A DNA stretch of 64,000 bases from UKL13-3 sp040387195 (GTDB lineage Bacteria > Bacteroidota > Bacteroidia > UKL13-3), in NCBI GenBank assembly GCA_040387195.1, contig JAZKEF010000022.1, positions 1 through 64,000 on the forward strand, written 5' to 3'. Position 1 is the stretch's first letter, and every line of letters begins with the position of its first letter. The position numbers and the translations under genes are program-made. The notes below the pieces were generated by a model. It searched no databases. It was not told the origin of the DNA and saw only the letters and a program-made list of their open reading frames with translations. Positions 26,249 through 33,418 of this stretch are shown here, piece after piece.

Positions 26249-26274
26249 TTACATGATTATGTAACCCGGTCGGG
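26249..26274. promoter_or_regulatory. two adjacent palindromes upstream of GH92
   Basis: TTACAT-GATT-ATGTAA (26249-26264) is immediately followed by CCCG-GT-CGGG (26265-26274). They lie 35-60 bp before the GH92 start, where no clear TAnnTTTG is present. They could be a regulator site or a short terminator for the upstream gene; there is no T-run, so I favour a binding site, with low certainty. Confidence 0.35.
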
Positions 26275-26308
26275 TAATGTACATTCCCGTAAAAGTGTAA
26301 ATTGCTGC

Positions 26309-29122
26309 ATGCTATTTACCAAAAGATTTACTTTTCTTTTTGTGCTGGGTATGATGATGATTCATCAAACGTTTGCACAGCAAAACCTTTCCAAGTTAGT
26401 TAATCCATTTGTAGGAACCGGTGGTCACGGGCATACCTTCCCCGGTGCCGTTGTTCCATTTGGGATGGTGCAGTTAAGTCCCGATACACGCGTTGATGGT
26501 AGTTGGGATGGCTGCAGCGGTTACCATTACAGCGACTCGGTTATCTATGGTTTTTCGCACACACATTTGAGCGGAACAGGTTGCAGCGATTACGGAGATA
26601 TTATGCTGATGCCGGTAGTGAGTGAAATGAAAGTGTTGGGATACGACCATGATTATATCAACCCCAAAAATTACCAATCCAAATTTTCTCACACAAATGA
26701 AAAAGCCACTGCAGGATATTACAGTGTAATGCTGGATAAATACCATATCAAAACAGAACTTACCACCACCACCCGTGTTGGTTTGCATAAATATACTTTT
26801 CCTAAAACAGCGCAGGCTTCCCTTGTAATGGATCTGACCCACCGCGATGAATTGTTGAATGGAATGATTGAAGTGGTAAATGATTCAACCGTTCGTGGAT
26901 ACAGATACAGCAAGGCGTGGGCACGCGACCAGCGTGTATTTTTTTACATGAAGTTTTCTAAAAAAATGAAAGGATTCCGCACGGGAGATTCCAATCAATG
27001 CATCAATGGAAACAAAATGGCTTCCGGAAAAATGGTGAAGGGGATGTTCATATTTGAGACAGGAAACAATGATCCGCTTTTGGTGAAAGTTGCCATTTCG
27101 GGAGTGGATATGGAAGGTGCCCGCAAAAACATGGAAGCGGAATTACAGCACTGGAATTTTGATAAAGTGAAAGCAGATGCCGAAGGGTTGTGGAACAAGG
27201 AACTCGGCAGGGTAAAGGTAAAAGGAGGCACAGCCGAACAACAGGCTGTTTTTTATACAGCATTGTACCATTGTTTTATTCACCCAAGCATTGCAAGTGA
27301 TGTGGATGGAAGATACCTGGGCCGCGATTTTACCATTCACCAAACTGATGGATTTAACTATTATACGGTGTTTAGCTTGTGGGATACCTTTCGCGCGTTG
27401 CACCCATTGTTTAATGTGGTGCAGCGGGAACGCAACCTCGATTTTATCAAAACATTTTTAGCGCAGTACCAACATAGCGGAAGGTTACCCATGTGGGAAC
27501 TGAGCAGCAACGAAACCAATTGTATGATTGCCTATCATTCGGTGAGTGTAATAGCCGATGCATATGCAAAAGGCATCAGGGGGTTTGATGTTGACCTTGC
27601 CATCAAGGCGGGAATTGATGCTACAAAATACAATGAATGGGCCATTCCGAAATACCACCAAAAAGGATTTCTGGAAATTGAAGACGAACATGAATCGGTG
27701 AGTAAAAACCTGGAGTATGCCTATGATGATTGGTGCATCAGCAAACTGATAAGCGACAGCAAAAGGGAGGTGCCTGAGTATGCGAAACTCGTTGCATCCT
27801 CACAAGGGTGGCAACATATTTACAATAGCCGAAATCATTTTTTTCAACCACGGTCCAATGGAGGATGGTACCAGCCATTTAAACCCAGCGAAGTAAACAA
27901 CCATTACACCGAAGCCAATGCCTGGCAGTATTCCTTGTTTGTGCCGCATGATATGGATGCCTTGCAACAACGTATGTTACCATCCAATCTGGAAAACCGG
28001 CTGGATGCATTATTTACAGCTCCCGAAAACATTGATGGTCGCCAGCAGGCTGATATTACAGGAATGATTGGTCAGTATGCACATGGAAACGAACCCAGCC
28101 ATAATTTTGCCTACCTGTATACTTATGCCGGCAAGCCTGAGAAAACAAAACAACGCATCAAACAAATCATAAACGAATTGTACCACAACGCTCCCGATGG
28201 TTTGTCGGGCAATGAAGACTGCGGACAAATGAGTGCGTGGTATGTTTTTAGCGCTATGGGTTTTTATCCTGTTTGTCCGGGTAAAAATGAATATGTAGTG
28301 AACGAGTCTGTTTTTGATGAAGTGATCATCAATGGACAAAAGCTGGACCTGAAAAAACTCCCGCCTTACCAATACCACACACCTGAAGGGCAGGCAGGCG
28401 CTATTGTTTCGCCTGTTATTGAAGTTGCATCCAAGGCTTTCAGGGATAGTATACTTGTTACTGTTTACAACCGTATGCCCGGAAATCTGCTGCTCATCCA
28501 TAAAAGGCCTAACGATAAAGCAGCCAACAGCCTTAACATAAGAGTAGCTGCAGATTCCATTTCGTTTTATGTGAAAGAGTCGATAACAATAGAAGCTTCG
28601 GTTGAAAACAAAGCGTACACTTCTGTTGCTTCATCACTCTTTAAAAAGCCTAACAAATGGAGTGCAACACTTGCCCGTAATCCCAACAGGCAATATACTG
28701 CGGGGGGAAGCGAAGGACTCATTGACGGAATATATGGAGATGAAAACTGGCGGAAAGGCAATTGGCAAGGATACCAAACAGTGGATGCAGAAGTTATTAT
28801 TGACCTCAAAGAATCCCAAACCATTCGTCAGTTAACCAGTTCATATTTGCAGGATAGCCGCAGCTGGATATTATTTCCGAAAGAAGTTGAGTATTTCATA
28901 TCCACCGATGGCATTCGGTATACAGCGGTTGGAAAACAGTCTCACAGCATTTCTCCTCAATTGGATTCGGTGATGCTTCAGCGCATTACATTGGATCTTT
29001 CGCAGCCGGTGAAAGCCAGGTATGTAAAGGTGGTAGCCAAAAACTTTGGTAAACTACCGGCCTGGCACCAGGGGTTTGGCGATGATGCTTTTATTTTTGT
29101 GGATGAAATAGAGGTGAAATAA
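26309..29122 (+). CDS. GH92 family alpha-mannosidase with C-terminal F5/8-like domain
   Basis: A 937-aa secreted glycosidase. The signal peptide (ending QTFAQQ) is followed by the GH92 N-terminal beta domain ('LVNPFVGTGGHGHTFPGAVVPFGMVQLSPDT', 'YSDSVIYGFSHTHLSGTGCSDYGDIMLMP') and the (alpha/alpha)6 barrel ('FYTALYHCFIHPSIASDVDGRY', 'YTVFSLWDTFRALHPL', 'MPMWELSSNETNCMIAYHS'-like, 'GNEDCGQMSAWYVFSAMGFYPVCPG'). Residues beyond about 770 resemble an F5/8 type C (discoidin) carbohydrate-binding domain. GH92 enzymes are Ca-dependent exo-alpha-mannosidases acting on N-glycan or yeast mannan. It is not next to SusC/D genes, so may act in a periplasmic salvage role. Confidence 0.93.
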   Translation: MLFTKRFTFLFVLGMMMIHQTFAQQNLSKLVNPFVGTGGHGHTFPGAVVPFGMVQLSPDTRVDGSWDGCSGYHYSDSVIYGFSHTHLSGTGCSDYGDIMLMPVVSEMKVLGYDHDYINPKNYQSKFSHTNEKATAGYYSVMLDKYHIKTELTTTTRVGLHKYTFPKTAQASLVMDLTHRDELLNGMIEVVNDSTVRGYRYSKAWARDQRVFFYMKFSKKMKGFRTGDSNQCINGNKMASGKMVKGMFIFETGNNDPLLVKVAISGVDMEGARKNMEAELQHWNFDKVKADAEGLWNKELGRVKVKGGTAEQQAVFYTALYHCFIHPSIASDVDGRYLGRDFTIHQTDGFNYYTVFSLWDTFRALHPLFNVVQRERNLDFIKTFLAQYQHSGRLPMWELSSNETNCMIAYHSVSVIADAYAKGIRGFDVDLAIKAGIDATKYNEWAIPKYHQKGFLEIEDEHESVSKNLEYAYDDWCISKLISDSKREVPEYAKLVASSQGWQHIYNSRNHFFQPRSNGGWYQPFKPSEVNNHYTEANAWQYSLFVPHDMDALQQRMLPSNLENRLDALFTAPENIDGRQQADITGMIGQYAHGNEPSHNFAYLYTYAGKPEKTKQRIKQIINELYHNAPDGLSGNEDCGQMSAWYVFSAMGFYPVCPGKNEYVVNESVFDEVIINGQKLDLKKLPPYQYHTPEGQAGAIVSPVIEVASKAFRDSILVTVYNRMPGNLLLIHKRPNDKAANSLNIRVAADSISFYVKESITIEASVENKAYTSVASSLFKKPNKWSATLARNPNRQYTAGGSEGLIDGIYGDENWRKGNWQGYQTVDAEVIIDLKESQTIRQLTSSYLQDSRSWILFPKEVEYFISTDGIRYTAVGKQSHSISPQLDSVMLQRITLDLSQPVKARYVKVVAKNFGKLPAWHQGFGDDAFIFVDEIEVK

Positions 29123-29162
29123 TTACCACGCAGTTTTAGGGGCATAAGCATAGGTTCAACCT

Positions 29163-29562
29163 TGTTTTTTTGTCAAATGTTCCTGTTTTTTTCTTGGACC
29201 AATGATGTTTTTTCCTGCATCATTCCTGTTTTTTCCTGAAGTGATCCTGTTTTAAACACGAATGCTTATGTTTTTTCCTGAAGTGATGATGTTTTAAACA
29301 GGAGCAATGATGTTTTTTCCTGCATCGTTCCTGTTTTTTCCTGAAGTGATGATGTTTTAAACATGACCAATGATGTTTTTTCCTGAAGTGATTCTGTTTT
29401 AAACACGAATACTTATGTTTTTTCCTGCATCGTTCCTGTTTTTTCCTGAAGTGATGATGTTTTAAACAGGAGTAATGAGGTTTTTTTCTTGAAGGTTTCT
29501 GTTTTTTTGTCAAACGTTCCTGTTTTTTACAGCACTTCTCTTGTTTGCTGCACGATAAATGT
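29163..29562. repeat. tandem array of 19 diverged 21-bp units (TGTTTT-N15)
   Basis: Units begin at 29163, 29184, 29206 and then every 21 bp to 29542; only one step is 22. Each opens TGTTTT (GGTTTT at 29479, TGTTTG at 29542). Three main suffix types occur: A TTCCTGAAGTGATGA, B AAACAGGAGCAATGA and variants, C TTCCTGCATCGTTCC. From 29206 the order is CABAB-CABAB-CAB, a 105-bp higher-order repeat, and two rarer unit types flank it in mirrored order. It fills the 535-bp gap between GH92 and the BFN gene. The minus-strand open frame through it (29220-29513) is a by-product of a period divisible by three. Confidence 0.93.
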
Positions 29563-29597
29563 TCATAAGAGGTTGATTACATTCTGGAAGTAAAGAT

Positions 29598-29627
29598 TTG
29601 AAAAAATGCTAAATTCGATTAGGTTTG
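29598..29627 (+). promoter_or_regulatory. consensus promoter of the BFN nuclease operon
   Basis: TTG at 29598-29600, 19-bp spacer, TAGGTTTG at 29620-29627; the ATG is at 29658. The 21-bp array ends 36 bp upstream of the TTG. Confidence 0.75.
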
Positions 29628-29657
29628 ACTTCTTAAACAAGTGAGCAGGATGTAAGC

Positions 29658-30239
29658 ATGAGCAGAATTAAGCTTAATATTATTGGACTAAGTTCGGGGC
29701 AAAGCAATGGCTCCTACACTCTTATATTGGGAGAGGATAAAGGCAGGCGCAAGTTACCTATCATTATAGGCAGTTTTGAAGCGCAGGCAATTGCCATCGA
29801 AATTGAGAAGATTGTTCCTTTTCGCCCCATGACACATGATTTGTTTGTGGCGTTTTGCAAAACATTTAACATTCAGATTGTAGAAGTTGAAATTTACAAT
29901 CTGATTGACGGGGTATTCCACGCCAAACTGATGTGCGAAGTGGACGGTGAGTCGCGCGAAATTGATGCCCGCACCTCCGATTCAATTGCGCTGGCCGTTC
30001 GTTTTAAATGTCCTATTTATACCTACGAAGACATTATGGAGTCGGCAGGTGTGGTATTTAATGATGATATGGATGATATCATCAGTGAGCCGGAGCAGGA
30101 AACAGTGCCCGGAAAACCTGTCAATGATCTGGCGACCAAATCAAAGGATCAGCTGGAGAAATTGCTGGAGGATGCACTGACGGATGAAGACTATGATAAG
30201 GCGGCCATCATCAGGGATGAGTTGAACAAACGCAAATAA
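29658..30239 (+). CDS. bifunctional nuclease (BFN/DUF151) with UVR motif
   Basis: A 193-aa protein. Residues 1-130 match the BFN domain ('IGLSSGQSNGSYTLILGEDKGRRKLPIIIGSFEAQAIAIEIE', 'RPMTHDLFVAFCKTFNIQIVEVEIYNL', 'DARTSDSIALAVRFKCPIYTYEDIM'), and the last 35 carry a UvrB/UvrC motif ('KLLEDALTDEDYDKAAIIRDELNKR'). Family members have been reported with RNase/DNase activity; the cellular role in Bacteroidota is unclear. The nucleoside transporter starts 14 bp downstream, suggesting an operon that could link nucleic-acid breakdown to nucleoside uptake (inference). Confidence 0.9.
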   Translation: MSRIKLNIIGLSSGQSNGSYTLILGEDKGRRKLPIIIGSFEAQAIAIEIEKIVPFRPMTHDLFVAFCKTFNIQIVEVEIYNLIDGVFHAKLMCEVDGESREIDARTSDSIALAVRFKCPIYTYEDIMESAGVVFNDDMDDIISEPEQETVPGKPVNDLATKSKDQLEKLLEDALTDEDYDKAAIIRDELNKRK

Positions 30240-30252
30240 CACTATACCAAAC

Positions 30253-31533
30253 ATGGAAAGATTCAGCGGTACCTTTGGCATACTCTTAATATTAGCCTTA
30301 GCATTTTTATTATCCAATAACCGCAAAGCCATCAACTACCGTTTGGTATTTAGTGGCCTTGGATTGCAACTGGCCTTAGCATTGTTTATCCTGAAAACAG
30401 CTGTTGGACAAAATCTCTTTGCATGGATGGGTCACGGTATCACACGCTTACTCCAAATGGCCGAAAAAGGCGGAGAGTTTGTATTCGGAGGGTTGATGAA
30501 ACCTGAATTGTTAAAACCGATTTTTGGTGATCAGTATAGTTTTCTGTTTATGTTTAAACTGATGCCCACCATCATTTTCGTAGCTGTACTCGTAAACATT
30601 GCTTACCATATCGGGCTCATGCAAATTATCGTTTCGTTTTTTGCCCGCATCGTACATTTTTTAATGCGTGCAAGCGGGAGTGAAGCTTTATCCAATGTAG
30701 CATCTGCATTTGTAGGTCAGGTGGAAGCACAAATCATGATTAAGCCATATTTGAATTCCATGACCAAAAGTGAATTGCTGGCATCTATGGCAGGCAGCAT
30801 GGCTTGTATTGCCGGTGGTGTAATGGCTGTATATATTTCAATGGGGGTTCCGGCTGAGTATTTGCTGGCGGCAAGCATTATGGCAGCTCCGGCAAGTTTG
30901 GTTATTGCTAAAATTGTGTGGCCCGAAACGGAAGAATCGGCTACCAAAGGAGCGGTGAAACTGGAAGTAAAAAAAACGCACGCCAACTTATTGGATGCTA
31001 TTTCACATGGTGCGAGCGATGGATTAAAAGTAACCTTAAATGTAATAGCCATGTTAATTGGTTTTATCGCACTTATCGCTTTAGTTAATTTTTTGCTGGG
31101 TAAAGTAGGATTGTTGTTAGGAGGAGCAGGTGTCGATTTATCGGGAATAGGAATTGATATCATGCATTTCGATCTCAATTCTATCTTTGGTTCTGTGTTC
31201 TCTGTTTTTGCGTATGCTATGGGAGTTCCGAGCCAGGATACGTTCATTGTGGGATCATTGATGGGAACCAAAATGGTAATCAATGAATTTGTAGCCTATT
31301 CAAACCTTGCACCTATGATTGCACAAGGAACCCTGCACCCTAAATCATTGGTTATTGTGAGTTTTGCCTTATGCGGTTTTGCCAATTTTAGTTCTATTGC
31401 CATTCAGGTAGGAGGTATAGGTGAATTAGCCCCGGCTCGCAGAGCAGATTTAGCCCGTTTAGGATTTCGTGCATTAATTTGTGGTACATTGGCTTCATAT
31501 TTGTCGGCTACTATTGCCGGAATGTTAATGTAA
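30253..31533 (+). CDS. concentrative nucleoside transporter (NupC/CNT family)
   Basis: A 426-aa inner-membrane protein with about ten hydrophobic segments. 'GFLMKPEL'-like loop, 'FMFKLMPTIIFVAVLVNIAYHIGLMQIIV', 'ASGSEALSNVASAFVGQVEAQIMIKPYL' and 'MTKSELLASMAGSMACIAGGVMAVYISMG' are the diagnostic CNT segments with conserved Glu and Asn/Ser residues for nucleoside and Na+/H+ binding; 'KMVINEFVAYSNLA' and 'CGFANFSSIAIQVGGIGELAP' close the transport domain. It imports nucleosides with a cation. It is in a tight cluster with BFN and the CHAP-like gene (7-bp gap). Confidence 0.95.
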   Translation: MERFSGTFGILLILALAFLLSNNRKAINYRLVFSGLGLQLALALFILKTAVGQNLFAWMGHGITRLLQMAEKGGEFVFGGLMKPELLKPIFGDQYSFLFMFKLMPTIIFVAVLVNIAYHIGLMQIIVSFFARIVHFLMRASGSEALSNVASAFVGQVEAQIMIKPYLNSMTKSELLASMAGSMACIAGGVMAVYISMGVPAEYLLAASIMAAPASLVIAKIVWPETEESATKGAVKLEVKKTHANLLDAISHGASDGLKVTLNVIAMLIGFIALIALVNFLLGKVGLLLGGAGVDLSGIGIDIMHFDLNSIFGSVFSVFAYAMGVPSQDTFIVGSLMGTKMVINEFVAYSNLAPMIAQGTLHPKSLVIVSFALCGFANFSSIAIQVGGIGELAPARRADLARLGFRALICGTLASYLSATIAGMLM

Positions 31534-31540
31534 ACAACAT

Positions 31541-31999
31541 ATGAAAGCGATAGTCTTATTGTTCTGTATTTGGATGTTCCCTTTGGAAGTACTTCCTCCC
31601 ACCAATGCAAAAATTGTTGAGTATGTAAAGGGTGTAGTAGGCAAAAAAGTGGGTAGAGGAGAATGCTGGGATTTGGCCAATGAGGCACTTACCTATGCCA
31701 ATGCCAAATGGGAATTTCCTACCAAATTCGGTAGGCCCATTGATTATAAAAAAGACAAAATTTTAGCGGGCGATCTGATTCAAATCAACAATGTGGTAAT
31801 GGAAAACAAAACAGATACATCCATTGTACGTTGGAAGATGGTGGAGCATACAGCCATTGTTTATGCTACTGCCGAAAAAGGGAAGATTAAAATTGCCGAG
31901 CAGAATGTAAACGGAGTTCGGAAGGTGATGCTAAGCGACTGGGACCTGAATGATGTAAAAAGCGGTAAGCTTCAGTTCTACCGTCCGCAGCCCAATTGA
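31541..31999 (+). CDS. small secreted CHAP/papain-like amidase candidate
   Basis: A 152-aa protein with a short N-terminal hydrophobic signal. 'GRGECWDLANEAL' (Cys42) , 'GDLIQINN', 'VEHTAIVYA' (His103) and 'EQNVNG' (Asn122) have the order and spacing of a CHAP or NlpC/P60-like Cys-His-Asn site, so a peptidoglycan or peptide amidase is plausible, but I do not recognise the exact family. It is the last gene of the BFN cluster and converges on the barrel gene with a 4-bp gap. Confidence 0.65.
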   Translation: MKAIVLLFCIWMFPLEVLPPTNAKIVEYVKGVVGKKVGRGECWDLANEALTYANAKWEFPTKFGRPIDYKKDKILAGDLIQINNVVMENKTDTSIVRWKMVEHTAIVYATAEKGKIKIAEQNVNGVRKVMLSDWDLNDVKSGKLQFYRPQPN

Positions 32000-32003
32000 G
32001 TTT

Positions 32004-32684
32004 TTATTGTAGCGTATATCCCAATCCCACACTTACCAAATAAGCCTGATAAGGTTTGCTGAGTGTTTCAGTTGAACTCGACTGATAATTGTTTTTGCGA
32101 AAAGAGGTATTGGCATTTACATTATCCATATGCAGGCACAGATAAGTATGATCCCCAAAGTTGTAACGTGCCGTAAGTCCCCAGCCAAAGGCTACTGTCA
32201 TGTCAGTCTCGCTAAACACCGTTTCTTTATATTCCTGTCCGGCATAGGCTGTTGTATAGGTAAGACCTTTATCGGTTAGGGTTAAAAATCCGGTCATCAG
32301 GCGCAGGTCAACGGTAATTCGTTTTTTCCCCAAAGTCATGTATCCCCCAACAAGTGCCGAAGTACTGTTATAACCACCATTGCTTTCAACGGAAATGGTG
32401 GTTGCCGATGCCGGGGTCTGGTTGAGTTGGTTTTGGTAATCGGATTGGTTGAAACCGAAGGAACTGTAGTTAAGTTTAGCTGAAATACCCATGTTCTTAT
32501 AAACGGGATAGTCGGCCTGAATACCTGCCGTATAACCATTTTGCGCAAAGGAATTATCACTTTTGCTGAGGGTATTGTTTCCAAAACTTCCGGAGGGTAA
32601 GGCCGATCCGAATTGCACATCAATCCGTTGGGCAGATGCCGGGAACAGGAGGAAGAGAAAGGGAACAAACAATAATTTATACAT
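32004..32684 (-). CDS. outer-membrane beta-barrel protein (OmpA/PorT-like size)
   Basis: A 226-aa protein with the signal peptide MYKLLFVPFLFLLFPASAQ and alternating amphipathic strands ('IDVQFGSALPSGSFG', 'YTAGIQADYPVYKNMGISAKLNYSSFGF', 'LMTGFLTLT', 'AFGWGLTARYNFGDHTYLCLHMDN'), ending LVSVGLGYTLQ. It fits the Bacteroidota 'outer membrane beta-barrel domain' families; cargo unknown. ATGs at 32708 and 32705 would add eight residues before the signal; 32684 gives the cleaner signal. It follows lspA on the same strand. Confidence 0.75.
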   Translation of the reverse strand: MYKLLFVPFLFLLFPASAQRIDVQFGSALPSGSFGNNTLSKSDNSFAQNGYTAGIQADYPVYKNMGISAKLNYSSFGFNQSDYQNQLNQTPASATTISVESNGGYNSTSALVGGYMTLGKKRITVDLRLMTGFLTLTDKGLTYTTAYAGQEYKETVFSETDMTVAFGWGLTARYNFGDHTYLCLHMDNVNANTSFRKNNYQSSSTETLSKPYQAYLVSVGLGYTLQ

Positions 32685-32715
32685 GCTCAAACAATTCTTT
32701 GGCATCATAACGATG

Positions 32716-33327
32716 TTATACTTGATTTTCGTTTACCGGAGTTGACTCATCTTCCTGCACGCTGTTTTCTGCTTTCATAAATGTGCGCTGAAATAGCAGA
32801 ATGGCAATAAATCCGATACTGATGGCCGCATCGGCAATATTGAATACAGGACGGAAAAATTCGAAATCCTCACCTCCCCATAATGGAAAACCTTCGGGAA
32901 GGGTAGTGCGGATTATGGGGAAATAGAACATATCAACCACACGCCCATGCAGCCAGGTATCATAACCAAACCATACACCGTAAAAAATACTGTCGATAAG
33001 GTTTCCTATTGCTCCAGCCATGATTAAGGTCCAGGAGATAATGTATCCGGTATGGCTGTTTTTTTTAGTTAGGGAAAAAATATACCATCCAATGAAACCA
33101 ATAGCTATAACCCTGAAGAGGGTGAGCAATAGCTTACCGGACTTACCACCAAATTCCATTCCGAAAGCCATTCCATAGTTTTCGGTGAAATGAATCTTAA
33201 ACCAATTACCGAGCACATCAACTTCTTCGCCCAGAAAAAAATGTGTTTTGATATAGTATTTCACCCATTGATCAATGAGTAAAATGGCAAGGATGATGGA
33301 AACGGACAGGATTAATTTATTTTTCAT
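32716..33327 (-). CDS. lspA: lipoprotein signal peptidase (SPase II)
   Basis: A 203-aa inner-membrane aspartyl protease that cleaves prolipoprotein signals at the lipobox. 'LLIDQWVKYYIK', 'HFTENYGMAFG', 'AGAIGNLIDSIFYGVWFGYD...GRVVDMFYF' and 'PVFNIADAAISIGFI' contain the two catalytic Asp residues (GRVVDM and NIADA). There is a Bacteroidota-type insertion between NLID and GRVVD and between VVDM and the last Asp. A C-terminal acidic tail follows the last helix. Promoter TACATTTG lies 7 nt before the ATG. Confidence 0.97.
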   Translation of the reverse strand: MKNKLILSVSIILAILLIDQWVKYYIKTHFFLGEEVDVLGNWFKIHFTENYGMAFGMEFGGKSGKLLLTLFRVIAIGFIGWYIFSLTKKNSHTGYIISWTLIMAGAIGNLIDSIFYGVWFGYDTWLHGRVVDMFYFPIIRTTLPEGFPLWGGEDFEFFRPVFNIADAAISIGFIAILLFQRTFMKAENSVQEDESTPVNENQV

Positions 33328-33334
33328 GCAGGTG

Positions 33335-33367
33335 CAAATGTATGAATTGTGGTTGGTATATAAACAA
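33335..33367 (-). promoter_or_regulatory. promoter of lspA
   Basis: On the minus strand TTG (33367-33365), a 22-bp spacer and TACATTTG (33342-33335). Only 7 nt separate the -7 element from the lspA ATG, suggesting a nearly leaderless message. Confidence 0.6.
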
Positions 33368-33370
33368 ATA

Positions 33371-33394
33371 GAGACGTCCAGTATTGAACGTCTC
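33371..33394. repeat. REP-like palindrome (GAGACGT family)
   Basis: GAGACGTCCA-GTAT-TGAACGTCTC: 10-bp arms with one mismatch. With flanking bases it resembles the AGAGACGC...GCGTCTCT palindromes at 48348 and 48799, so it is probably a dispersed member or relative of the RAYT-associated REP. It sits between lspA and the DksA-like gene and overlaps nothing coding. Confidence 0.6.
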
Positions 33395-33418
33395 CACCCT
33401 TAAAATATGATCAGCGTA

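Noticed and set aside
29163..29562. CRISPR array
   Set aside because: The fixed part is only six bases and the variable parts recur in three types, with no spacer diversity and no cas genes in the window.
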